64,000 nucleotides of DNA, from the NCBI GenBank assembly GCA_910575435.1, contig CAJTGI010000001.1, positions 167,760 through 231,759 on the forward strand, read 5' to 3'. This document shows positions 52,404 through 60,555 of the stretch, piece after piece (positions within the stretch are counted from its first letter, which is position 1; each line of letters begins with the position of its first letter). This DNA comes from Clostridiaceae bacterium. GTDB lineage: Bacteria > Bacillota > Clostridia > Lachnospirales > Lachnospiraceae. The translations under genes and the position numbers were made by a program. The notes beneath the pieces are model-generated. The model made no database searches, was not told the DNA's origin, and saw nothing but the letters and a program-made list of their open reading frames with translations.

Positions 52404-52948
52404 TCCATGCCTCCTTCTCCCGCTGCCCCTCCGCCGATTTCTATAACCCTCTCTTTCTTCAAGGACTCCTGCACCAGGATGGTGCGCTGGTTGCTAGATC
52501 CCTTAAATGCCAACCCCAAATCCTTTTTCTCAATCTGGAACTCCCCGTCCACCAGCACGTCAATATAGGAAAGCAGCTCCGCAGTCTCCTCCCACTCCCC
52601 CATCATCCTTCCCTGCACGTCCCGCTCAAAATCATACCCGGTAAAGCACCAGATGCTCTTCCCTGGATATTTCTTCCTCACCTTCTTTAGCAAGGGCAGA
52701 AGCCCTTTCTGGTTCTCATGTTCCAAAGGCTCCCCCCCCAGCAGGGTCAGCCCCTTTACATATTCTGGCTTCAAATATTCTAAAATTTCCTTTACGGTTT
52801 CCTCTGTAAAAGGCTTCCCATACTGAAAATCCCATGTCTCCGGGTTAAAGCACTCCTTGCAGTGGTGGGTGCACCCGCTGACAAAGAGGGACACCCTCAC
52901 CCCCGGCCCATTCGCCACGTCATACTGCTTGATATCTGCATAATTCAT
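52400..52948 (-). CDS. nrdG: Anaerobic ribonucleotide reductase activating protein
   Basis: The 182-residue radical SAM enzyme installs the glycyl radical on NrdD. The opening DIKQYDVANGPGVRVSLFVSGC leads into the cluster motif CTHHCKEC near residue 27; LTLLGGEPL is the SAM-binding strand. GGAGG lies 6 nt before ATG 52948; an upstream in-frame ATG at 52972 lies inside a terminator hairpin. It follows nrdD by about 55 bp and overlaps the sensor kinase start by 4 bp. Confidence 0.95.
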   Translation of the reverse strand: MNYADIKQYDVANGPGVRVSLFVSGCTHHCKECFNPETWDFQYGKPFTEETVKEILEYLKPEYVKGLTLLGGEPLEHENQKGLLPLLKKVRKKYPGKSIWCFTGYDFERDVQGRMMGEWEETAELLSYIDVLVDGEFQIEKKDLGLAFKGSSNQRTILVQESLKKERVIEIGGGAAGEGGME

Positions 52949-52966
52949 ATTCCGCCTCCGCAAAAA

Positions 52967-52987
52967 CAGCACTTTTGAAAAGTGCTG
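52967..52987 (-). terminator. Terminator-like hairpin between nrdD and nrdG
   Basis: CAGCACTTTT pairs with AAAAGTGCTG, followed by TTTTTG in the minus direction. It sits about 20 bp after the nrdD stop and just before the nrdG ribosome site, so it probably lets only part of the transcripts reach nrdG and the kinase gene. Confidence 0.65.
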
Positions 52988-53005
52988 CTCTGCTTTCTAT
53001 ATTTT

Positions 53006-55132
53006 CTATAAATGGAGTACCCTGGCTCCGATTTCCTTCGTCTTTCCCACATTCCAGAAATTCTCTCCCAGATAGCCGCAAGTCCTCCTAGTGACATTCA
53101 TCTTAGATTTATCCTTATTGTGGCACTGGGGGCATTCCCATTCCAGATTCTTGTTGATCACAATTTCCCCGTCAAAACCGCACTTATGGCAATAATCCGA
53201 TTTGGTATTGAACTCCGCATACTGGATATTCTCATAGATGAAGCGTACCACATCCTCCATGGCCTCCAGATTGTGCTTCATATTGGGAATCTCCACATAG
53301 GAGATGGCGCCTCCGGAAGAAATATTCTGGAACTGGCTCTCAAAGGTGAATTTGGAAAAGGCATCAATCTTCTCCCGCACATCCACATGGTAAGAATTGG
53401 TGTAATACCCTTTATCCGTCACATCCTTGATAGCCCCGAATTTCTTCTTGTCAATCTCCGCAAAGCGGTAGCACAGGCTCTCTGCCGGCGTGCCATACAG
53501 GGCAAAGCCAATGCCTGTCTCCAGCTTCCATGTATCACAAGCCAGGCGCAGGCGCTTCATCAGGCGCAATGCGAAATTGGTACCCTTGGGATCCGTATGG
53601 CTCACCCCCGTCATGACCTTGGTAGCCTCATAGAGTCCGATATATCCCAGAGAGATGCTGGAATATCCGTCATGCAGCAACTTATCTATCTTCTCTCCCT
53701 TTTTCAGCCTGGCAATCGCACCATACTGCCAATGGATGGGGCTTACATTAGAAAGCGTTCCCTCCAGGGCATGATGGCGGCACATCAGCGCCTCGAAGCA
53801 AAGGGCCAGCCGCTCCTCTAAGAGTGCCCAGAACTCCTCCTCGTCCCCCCCTGCCGCAAGAGCGACCTGGGGAAGATTCAGGCTCACCACCCCCTGGTTA
53901 AACCTTCCCTCCCACTGGTACTCCCCATTTTCATCCTTCCAGGGAGCCAGGAAAGAGCGGCATCCCATGCAGGAAAATACATTGCCCTCATAATTTTCCC
54001 GCATCTTCTTGGCAGAAATATAATCCGGATACATTCTCTTGGCAGAACACTTCACCGCCAAACGGGTAAGATAATCAAACTTCCCGCCCTTCAGGCAGTT
54101 ATGCTCGTCCAGCACGTAAACCAGCTTGGGAAACGCAGGAGTGACATACACGCCCTTCTCATTCTTGATTCCCTCGATCCTCTGATTGAGAATCTCCTCG
54201 ATAATCATGGCATTCTCTTCCACATAAGGGTCATTCTTATCCAGATTCAGAAACAGCGTCACAAAGGGCGACTGGCCATTGGTGGTCATCAGGGTATTGA
54301 TCTGGTACTGAATCGTCTGCACGCCAGACTTAAGCTCATCAGACAGGCGATCTTTCACAAGCTCGTCCCGCACCTCCCGGCTGAATTTGTCACCATATTT
54401 TTTATTGTAATATTTCTCATATTTCTTTCGGCTCTTTCTCAGATACCTCCCCAGATGCCTCACGTCCACCGACTGTCCGCCGTACTGGGAACTGGCCACG
54501 GCAGAGATAATCTGGGTCATCACCGTGCAAGCCACCTGAAAACTCTTGGGGCTCTCAATCAGCTTTCCATTCATCACGGTGCCATGCTCCAGCATATCCC
54601 CGATATTAATCAGGCAGCAGTTAAAAATGCTCTGCAAGAAATAATCCATGTCATGAAAATGCAGGATTCCCTCCTCATGAGCCTTCACAATCTTCTCAGG
54701 CAGAAGCACCCGCTTGGTCAGATCCTTGGACACCTCCCCGGCTATCAAATCCCTCTGGGTGGAAGCGATATAGGCATTCTTATTAGAATTTTCCTCCATC
54801 ACATCCTTATTGCTATTCTTAATCAGGCTCATGATGGAATCATCCGTAGTATTCGCCTGCCGAACCATCTGACGGGTATAGCGGTAGATAATATATTTCT
54901 TTGCCAATTCAAACTTGCGCTCGCTCATCAGCTTCTGCTCGATCATATCCTGAATGTCTTCCACCAGGAGATTGTCCGCATGGACATTTTCAATGCCGGC
55001 CACGATAGCCTCGATCTTTTCCTCCGTCATCTGCTCGTAACGGTCCACTTCCGCATTCGCCTTCTGAATGGCAATAATAATTTTATTCCGGTCGTAATCC
55101 ACGATTCTCCCGTCTCTCTTCGTCACCTTCAT
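53006..55132 (-). CDS. nrdD: Anaerobic ribonucleoside-triphosphate reductase
   Basis: The 708-residue class III enzyme reduces ribonucleoside triphosphates to deoxynucleotides without oxygen. Residues 1-95 form an ATP-cone (KVTKRDGRIVDYDRNK), then the barrel with FHDMDYFLQSIFNCCL and SCMGCRSFLAPW. The zinc site is CHKCGF and CPQC near residue 660, and the glycyl radical loop is RRTCGYLGEN near 690. All key elements are present. The upstream region has tandem NrdR boxes, and a kinase is coupled downstream through nrdG. Confidence 0.97.
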   Translation of the reverse strand: MKVTKRDGRIVDYDRNKIIIAIQKANAEVDRYEQMTEEKIEAIVAGIENVHADNLLVEDIQDMIEQKLMSERKFELAKKYIIYRYTRQMVRQANTTDDSIMSLIKNSNKDVMEENSNKNAYIASTQRDLIAGEVSKDLTKRVLLPEKIVKAHEEGILHFHDMDYFLQSIFNCCLINIGDMLEHGTVMNGKLIESPKSFQVACTVMTQIISAVASSQYGGQSVDVRHLGRYLRKSRKKYEKYYNKKYGDKFSREVRDELVKDRLSDELKSGVQTIQYQINTLMTTNGQSPFVTLFLNLDKNDPYVEENAMIIEEILNQRIEGIKNEKGVYVTPAFPKLVYVLDEHNCLKGGKFDYLTRLAVKCSAKRMYPDYISAKKMRENYEGNVFSCMGCRSFLAPWKDENGEYQWEGRFNQGVVSLNLPQVALAAGGDEEEFWALLEERLALCFEALMCRHHALEGTLSNVSPIHWQYGAIARLKKGEKIDKLLHDGYSSISLGYIGLYEATKVMTGVSHTDPKGTNFALRLMKRLRLACDTWKLETGIGFALYGTPAESLCYRFAEIDKKKFGAIKDVTDKGYYTNSYHVDVREKIDAFSKFTFESQFQNISSGGAISYVEIPNMKHNLEAMEDVVRFIYENIQYAEFNTKSDYCHKCGFDGEIVINKNLEWECPQCHNKDKSKMNVTRRTCGYLGENFWNVGKTKEIGARVLHL

Positions 55133-55171
55133 CCGAAATTCTTCCTCCTTTTAGGCAAACCCATATAGGTA

Positions 55172-55187
55172 TTACTATTCATGGTAA
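55172..55187 (-). promoter_or_regulatory. Palindrome in the nrdD leader
   Basis: On the minus strand it reads GTTACCATGAATAGTAAT, 15 of 18 positions like the hydrogenase start-site palindrome. It lies about 20 bp downstream of the nrdD -10 element. Confidence 0.4.
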
Positions 55188-55206
55188 CACTTAAACACAA
55201 AAGAGA

Positions 55207-55278
55207 TTATAGCATTAGGGGCAAAAAAAGTCCACTATATCTTGTGATTTTTTAACACTTTTTCACTAAATATTGTGG
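55207..55278 (-). promoter_or_regulatory. nrdD promoter with tandem NrdR boxes
   Basis: The -10 is TATAAT with an upstream TGC (extended -10), at 55207-55212 on the minus strand. Two 16-bp sites, CCACTATATCTTGTGA (55233-55248) and TCACTAAATATTGTGG (55263-55278), fit the NrdR-box consensus. Their starts are 30 bp apart, about three helical turns. Box 1 overlaps the weak -35 region, as expected for repression by NrdR when ATP/dATP is high. nrdR itself is not in the window. Confidence 0.8.
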
Positions 55279-55350
55279 ACTCTCCCATTTTTCTAAGCAC
55301 TACTTTTGTAGACTATTTCCATTCTCGGCTTCGCCGCGCATAGCAGTTTC

Positions 55351-56397
55351 CTACGACATCAGCCTTTCCAAATAAACCCCGTAGGCAGAGGGGATGCTGA
55401 AATCTCTCCTGATCTCCTCCCGAGAGGCCAGGACAAGGTTTTCCACCCCCCTCTGGGGCATCTCTTTCAAATGCACCAGATACCCCAGCATATGCCATTC
55501 TATGTGAGTGAAGATATGTTTTCCCGGGCCGAGAAGCTCCACCTCATCTCCCCAGGCTCCCCACTCCCGCAGAAAAGTTCCCGCCTCCTCAGGACTCAGA
55601 TGCCCCTCCTGGGAGGGAAATTCCCACAGCCCTGCCAAAAGCCCCTGACCCGGCCTTTTCTGCAACACATATTTCCCCTGGTACTCCAGGATGAACACCG
55701 TCTTTTCCTCCCGCTTCCTAGGCTTCTTCTTTGGCTTGTTGGGATAGAGGGATGCATCTCCCGCCATCCTTGCCTGGCACTGCTCTGCCAGAGGACATTT
55801 TTCGCACAGCGGCTCCCCCACCGGGATGCACACGCCGGCTCCCAGATCCATCCACGCCTGATTAAACTCCCCCGGGGCATCGAGCGGCATGATTTTGCTG
55901 ATTTCCTCCCGAATCCCTTTCTGAACCTTTCCCTGGGTGATATCCCCGCTCTCCCGCACCAGCCTGGTATAGACCCGGTATACATTTCCATCCACGGCAG
56001 GCACTGCCTTCCCAAAGGCCATGGAAGCCACCGCCCCCGCCGTATAGGCACCAATGCCGGGAAGGCGCAGAATCTCCTCATACTCCTCCGGGAACACGCC
56101 GCCATAGTCATCCATAATCATGACCGCCGCCCTTTTTAGATTTCTTGCCCGATTATAATATCCCAGCCCCTGCCACAGCTTCATCAGCGCATCCTCCGGC
56201 ACGGCTGCCAGATCCCTCACCTCCGGCAGCCTGTCCAGAAAGCGTTCATAGTACCCCTTTACCGCCTCCACTCTGGTCTGCTGAAGCATAATCTCCGACA
56301 GCCAGATGTGATAGGGATTCCTATCCTCCCGCCAGGGCAGCGCCCTCTTATTCTCTTCATACCAGGCGAGCAGCGGGGCAACGATATCTTCCAACAT
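55351..56397 (-). CDS. mutY: A/G-specific adenine glycosylase
   Basis: The 348-residue enzyme removes adenine mispaired with 8-oxoguanine. It shows SEIMLQQTRV and the helix-hairpin-helix LPGIGAYTAGAV near residue 115 with the catalytic Asp in VPAVDGNVYRV. The cluster cysteines are C-x7-C-x2-C-x5-C (in CEKCPLAEQC), a spacing that as I recall occurs in Firmicute MutY. The C-terminal half is a NUDIX-like 8-oxoguanine-recognition domain (LWEFPSQEGHLS). It follows the sigma-like gene by 20 bp, same strand. Confidence 0.95.
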   Translation of the reverse strand: MLEDIVAPLLAWYEENKRALPWREDRNPYHIWLSEIMLQQTRVEAVKGYYERFLDRLPEVRDLAAVPEDALMKLWQGLGYYNRARNLKRAAVMIMDDYGGVFPEEYEEILRLPGIGAYTAGAVASMAFGKAVPAVDGNVYRVYTRLVRESGDITQGKVQKGIREEISKIMPLDAPGEFNQAWMDLGAGVCIPVGEPLCEKCPLAEQCQARMAGDASLYPNKPKKKPRKREEKTVFILEYQGKYVLQKRPGQGLLAGLWEFPSQEGHLSPEEAGTFLREWGAWGDEVELLGPGKHIFTHIEWHMLGYLVHLKEMPQRGVENLVLASREEIRRDFSIPSAYGVYLERLMS

Positions 56398-56417
56398 CTA
56401 TTTCACCCTCTCAATTC

Positions 56418-57275
56418 TTATTTCATATTTTCATTCTGAGACAAATTTAAAATCTCCCGCACTTCCTCCGGCTCTATTTTCGTATATTCCGAGAGTTCCC
56501 ACACATCAGGCACCTTTCCCATCTCTTCCGCAAGGTACTTCGCAGCCTCATGCAGAAGATTGGCCTTGGCTAGCACGGCGCGCTCCCCGTCCCTGGATGC
56601 GGTCTCCTCATCAATGAGGCTCTCCATGGCATGAACCGCCTCCATATCCAGCGTGCCGAAAAATCTCTCCCTATCCAGGGTGCCGTCCCCCCGAAGAAAA
56701 TCTTCCCGATTCCTCTCTATGATTCGCATGGCCTCCATCAGGCCCCTATTTCCCTCAGCAATAATTTCATCTTGGGAAACAGGTCGTTCCTCATAGTTTC
56801 TAGCCAGTTCCACTACCCGCGCCAGGCGCATCTCAATCAGGGAATCCCTCAAAGCATCTTCCCCCTTCAGAAAAGAAACTATCAAATCCTCCTCCTGTTC
56901 CAAATCCCCGGCAATCCCAGATATCTCCCGCTGGTAAATCCGCAGATTCTCCTGCCCCCTGGTCGCAGGCCGCCCCTGGGCCCCGCCTTTTCCAGATGCC
57001 CTCTCTGCAAGATTCTCTTTCTTCCCGTCCGGCACGAATTCCTGCCTGGCACCACCCTCGGGGGAAGGCCCCTCTTCCACCGGAATATATTGATACCCAT
57101 CCACTGCAATTCCATGTTCGCCCAGATACTGATACACCGCCCCCATCTGCTCTTCCGACAAGGCATCGCCCCCCAGGTAGCGGGCTATTTCCTCCTTCGT
57201 CATCCTATTTTGCTGGGATGCGGCAATCCCTTTGATTTCCTGCAGCATCTCCAAAAATTTTCCTTGATTTTCCAT
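56418..57275 (-). CDS. Sigma-70-like protein without region 4
   Basis: In the 285-residue protein, residues ~1-50 form a helical domain like sigma region 1.1 (MLQEIKGIAASQ, EEIARYLGGDALSEEQM). A charged linker follows. Residues ~110-200 resemble region 2 (DLIVSFLKGEDALRDSLIEM, then VVELARNYEERPVSQDEIIAEGNRGLMEAM). The C-terminal MGKVPDVWELSEYTKIEPEE resembles region 3. Region 4, needed to read -35 elements, is absent. It could be a degenerate sigma factor, an RNA polymerase binder or a regulator. ATG 57275 follows GGGGAT. It sits just upstream of mutY. Confidence 0.6.
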   Translation of the reverse strand: MENQGKFLEMLQEIKGIAASQQNRMTKEEIARYLGGDALSEEQMGAVYQYLGEHGIAVDGYQYIPVEEGPSPEGGARQEFVPDGKKENLAERASGKGGAQGRPATRGQENLRIYQREISGIAGDLEQEEDLIVSFLKGEDALRDSLIEMRLARVVELARNYEERPVSQDEIIAEGNRGLMEAMRIIERNREDFLRGDGTLDRERFFGTLDMEAVHAMESLIDEETASRDGERAVLAKANLLHEAAKYLAEEMGKVPDVWELSEYTKIEPEEVREILNLSQNENMK

Positions 57276-57314
57276 ATCGATCCCCATTCAAAAAGCCACT
57301 ATGCATAGAAAAAA

Positions 57315-57346
57315 CCTTGCGGGACAAAAATCCCGCAAGGCATTTT
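57315..57346 (-). terminator. Intrinsic terminator after the secreted lysine-rich protein gene
   Basis: CCTTGCGGGA pairs with TCCCGCAAGG across a 6-nt loop; in the minus direction six T follow (57309-57314 on the plus strand are A). It ends transcription between 57421 and the sigma-like gene. Confidence 0.85.
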
Positions 57347-57420
57347 TCATAAGTAAAGAACTTTCAAGAAAAAATATTCAATTCATTCTATCATCGTCCC
57401 TGTCATTGTCACCTGTCAAA

Positions 57421-57990
57421 TTATTTAATCTTGCCAGATACTGTAATAGAAATGGACTTCTTAGCCATCTTTATGCTCTTGCACTTCTTCTGGGCCTGAG
57501 AATTACTCTTATTCACTGCCAAGAAGTTCACTGTGCCAGCAGTACCTTTCTCAGGCTCCATTGCAGGATTCTTGATCGTCTTAACGGTCTTGCCGTCAAC
57601 CTTGATGACCATCTTTACGCTCTTCACTTTCTTCTTCATTTTTCCAGGCATCGTAGTGCAAACGCCTAAGTAATTGAAAGACTTTGCCTTCTTCACCTTC
57701 TTGAAGCCATTCAATGAAACAGTGAAGCTGAACTTGCCCTTGCTCTTGAATGTCTTATCGGTAGCCTTGGTGCCCTTAATCATCGCGCCAGTCTTTAACT
57801 TGATACCCTTGCAGGTATTCTTGTTGGTAAGCGTGTCGCGGTTGTAGAAGTTGTTCGTCTGCATGAAAAGTGCAGCCTTATACGTAGCCGCATCTGCTTT
57901 CTTCGGTGCAGGAACCGTAACAGCCCCAGCTACTACAACAGCAGCCATTGCAATAGAAAATACTTTCTGTGATGTTTTGCTAAATCTCAT
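57421..57990 (-). CDS. Secreted lysine-rich hypothetical protein
   Basis: The 189-residue protein has a signal peptide (KTSQKVFSIAMAAVVVAGAV, cleavage after ADA-A). The mature part is rich in Lys, Thr and Val with beta-strand alternation (SFTVSLNGFKKVKKAKSFNY and SVKMVIKVDGKTVKTI), like small Lachnospiraceae exported beta-sandwich proteins. No catalytic motif or sorting signal is seen. It has its own promoter and terminator. The function is unknown. Confidence 0.75.
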   Translation of the reverse strand: MRFSKTSQKVFSIAMAAVVVAGAVTVPAPKKADAATYKAALFMQTNNFYNRDTLTNKNTCKGIKLKTGAMIKGTKATDKTFKSKGKFSFTVSLNGFKKVKKAKSFNYLGVCTTMPGKMKKKVKSVKMVIKVDGKTVKTIKNPAMEPEKGTAGTVNFLAVNKSNSQAQKKCKSIKMAKKSISITVSGKIK

Positions 57991-58032
57991 AGTGACTCTT
58001 CCTCCTTTAATAATAGATAATTTGACAAATTC

Positions 58033-58061
58033 ATAGTAACACTCTATACCTCTATCGTCAA
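58033..58061 (-). promoter_or_regulatory. Sigma-A promoter of the secreted lysine-rich protein gene
   Basis: TTGACG and TACTAT are 17 bp apart on the minus strand, about 45 bp before the start codon. Confidence 0.7.
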
Positions 58062-58255
58062 CCTTTTTGTCCGAAAAAATATTTTTCCATCATTTCCCTG
58101 CGGGAAGGGCATTGACGCCGATAAATTGTTACTATGCTTTCTATAATAGAAACATACTATATCCATAAGGCGAAAAAGAGGCACAAATGCATCAATTCAT
58201 CATCAGATGCGCAATAGATTCCGCTACGGCCGAAATCTGCCAAAATGCCAGTTCC

Positions 58256-58762
58256 TTATCTCGCATAAACGCCGGTTATCTCTGCGATGTACATCTTATG
58301 GTAGTCCCCGGAAGCATACCAAGTGCCGTCAATGCTCTCGTCCAGGTAATCTTCTTTCCTAATAGGTGTCTGGGACATCACCCGGCAGGTCAATACCATG
58401 CTGCCCTCGTCAATGTAAGGGATGCCATCCATATAGCCCACATGGACCCCGGACTCCTTAATCTTATCCTCATCCCGACCTGACACCGTACCCAAAAACT
58501 TCATTTCCTTCCGATACTCCTCCGAGGGAAAACTGAGGGAGAATGTCCCCTCCCGGTCAATAAATTCCTTTGTGAAACGACTGTCCCTGATAAATACAAA
58601 TGCCACATTCTTCCCCCACATCACGCCCACGCCTCCCCAGGAAGCCGTCATGGTATTTGCCTTCTCCTCATTTCCTGCCGTCACCAGCATCCAATCCTTT
58701 CCGATCATGTTAAAAGGATTCACTTCCAACTGGTCCGCATCTACTTTCTGAAACATATGCAT
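58256..58762 (-). CDS. Flavin reductase family (FMN-binding) protein
   Basis: The 168-residue protein has the split-barrel flavin reductase pattern: WMLVTAGNEEKANTMTASWG at residues ~22-42 (FMN-binding loop), FVFIRDSRFTKEFI and FSLSFPSEEYR. It may be an NAD(P)H:flavin oxidoreductase or a small flavoprotein; the partner is unknown. ATG 58762 has GAAAGGAAG 8 nt upstream; the longer start at 58783 overlaps that site. It stands alone between the secreted protein gene and the SpoIID-like gene. Confidence 0.85.
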   Translation of the reverse strand: MHMFQKVDADQLEVNPFNMIGKDWMLVTAGNEEKANTMTASWGGVGVMWGKNVAFVFIRDSRFTKEFIDREGTFSLSFPSEEYRKEMKFLGTVSGRDEDKIKESGVHVGYMDGIPYIDEGSMVLTCRVMSQTPIRKEDYLDESIDGTWYASGDYHKMYIAEITGVYAR

Positions 58763-58895
58763 CGTTATATCTTCCTTTCTCATCCACTTATTTTCCGGAC
58801 AGAAATACCATATTTCCGCCTCATAATATTATATCGAAGTACATTGTCTTTGGAAACCCTTCCCAGCAAATTTTCTACTCGTCTGATGGAATGTT

Positions 58896-60443
58896 TTAGC
58901 TGTTTGTCACGGAGCGGTAGCCAACCTTCAAGTCTGCCATATTCATCAACTCCGTGCCAATAAAAAAGTGTAGCAAGATTTCCTGATAACTTTTTCCCAA
59001 TTTTGCCATGCGGGCCGCCCCGCACTGGCTAAGTCCGGCTCCATGGCCCAGGCCGCCCCCGATAAAGAGAAAAGATACCTCCTCCCCCTCCGTCAACGTG
59101 CTGACGCAGAATGCGGCACTGGGCAGCATAGACATGAATCTATGGCTTTTTCCATCATTATATGTAATCCTCTCATAGAGAGGCGCAAGAACTTTTCGTA
59201 TATTGTGCTGGGTCACCACCTTCACCACATTTTCTGATCCCACGATGACGATCTCTGTAACCAGGCCGCTTCCCGTCCGATGTTCCGCTCTGATTTTCCT
59301 AACCGTACCCATGGATTTCAAAGGCTTCTTCACATATCTCCCGCTCTTCGTCTGGGTCAGCACAAGATTTGGATTCTGGCTATAGCAGGCAGAAAGCAGA
59401 TTATCAATCCTTGCAGAAAGACTGCCCTGCCCCACGGAGACATTCCAGCGATACCAAGATGCCCCGCTGTCATAAGTCTCGCACCCCGGACGACGAAGAA
59501 AAGACAAGAAAGCATCCTCCCCAGACAGGTCTTCTTCCTTTTTCCCCGTATCCCTCCGGCTCTCCTCGGTAATCTGAAACTTCCCCTGCAGATAGGGAAT
59601 GTCGCTATCTGTATTCCACACATCCCTGCCATCCGCCGTGTATCCCCAGGAGGTGGAATAATAATAGGTCTGCACCACCTTTCCACCCTTGGTCAGCACC
59701 ATCCCCCTGGTACTCTTTACAGCCTTCCTGGAACGGCGGTCCTCCGGCACGTTATTGTACACCTGGAATGCCTCGCTGTCGTCCACGTCCCCATGATACT
59801 TGTCATATCTGTGGGATTTCATCTGGTTATAGGCATAACTCCTGGCACATACCGCCTGGGCTTTTAGTGCCTCCATCTCACTGCTGGTGGACAATTCGCT
59901 GGGGACCACCGCATAGAGATATTCCTCCAGAGAGAGCGTATTATAAACCAAAAATCCCCCTTTTTTCCATGCCAGCTCTATCCGGCTCCGATATTTGGGA
60001 CATCTGCCCTGACGCTTGATGGACAATATTTGCAGCCGTTCCCCCGATGACGGATTGATTGCGATCTTCTTTCCCTTCCACTTTTTGTCACTACTGTGGA
60101 AGGCAATCTTTTTCCCTCCATCATACCCAGTCTCCTTGCCATCTATGGTCACGGTATACTTCTGGCTAGAAGTAAGCGTAATGTCCTTGTGAAACAGGCT
60201 GGCAAATCCCGTGGTCTTCAAAAGCACCCGAATCTCCGGATCCTTTTCCCGACGCTTGGAGCCATCCTTCTTTTTGGGAGCCGTAGTGGCAGATAATCCC
60301 CCCAGCAGTTTTATGCTCTGAACCGTAGGATTTTTCCTAATCGGGCCAGATTCCCATAAAAGCATGCAAAATACCAGCAGTGTCAAAATGGCGATCCACC
60401 AAATCTGAAACACTTTCCTTTTTTTACGATTTCTTTTTCCCAT
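58896..60443 (-). CDS. SpoIID/LytB-domain protein
   Basis: The 515-residue protein has an N-terminal membrane anchor (IWWIAILTLLVFCMLLW after a basic stretch). The SpoIID domain starts about residue 175: LSLEEYLYAVVPSELSTSSE, LKAQAVCARSYAYNQM, FQVYNNVPED, VQTYYYSTSWGYTADGRDVW and, near the end, GGGLGHGAGLSQCGAARMA. SpoIID is a lytic transglycosylase that cleaves denuded peptidoglycan during spore engulfment; LytB-type relatives modify amidases. No sporulation operon is around it, so a cell-wall role outside engulfment is possible. Confidence 0.9.
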   Translation of the reverse strand: MGKRNRKKRKVFQIWWIAILTLLVFCMLLWESGPIRKNPTVQSIKLLGGLSATTAPKKKDGSKRREKDPEIRVLLKTTGFASLFHKDITLTSSQKYTVTIDGKETGYDGGKKIAFHSSDKKWKGKKIAINPSSGERLQILSIKRQGRCPKYRSRIELAWKKGGFLVYNTLSLEEYLYAVVPSELSTSSEMEALKAQAVCARSYAYNQMKSHRYDKYHGDVDDSEAFQVYNNVPEDRRSRKAVKSTRGMVLTKGGKVVQTYYYSTSWGYTADGRDVWNTDSDIPYLQGKFQITEESRRDTGKKEEDLSGEDAFLSFLRRPGCETYDSGASWYRWNVSVGQGSLSARIDNLLSACYSQNPNLVLTQTKSGRYVKKPLKSMGTVRKIRAEHRTGSGLVTEIVIVGSENVVKVVTQHNIRKVLAPLYERITYNDGKSHRFMSMLPSAAFCVSTLTEGEEVSFLFIGGGLGHGAGLSQCGAARMAKLGKSYQEILLHFFIGTELMNMADLKVGYRSVTNS

Positions 60444-60555
60444 GATTCTATCTTCCTTTGCTATCTTACAACTTTATCCTATTCCTGTCCTTCTGTCAAA
60501 TAGAACCATTTTGTCATGGGAAAAACACTGTTGACATGTTGCCATACACTGCCAT

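Noticed and set aside
54101-55168. 355-codon plus-strand open frame opposite nrdD
   Set aside because: It is a shadow of a highly conserved gene with strong codon bias; it has no supporting start site.
58127-58160. Promoter around TTGACG and TACTAT near 58110-58135 on the plus strand
   Set aside because: The spacing is only about 12 bp and no plus-strand gene follows.
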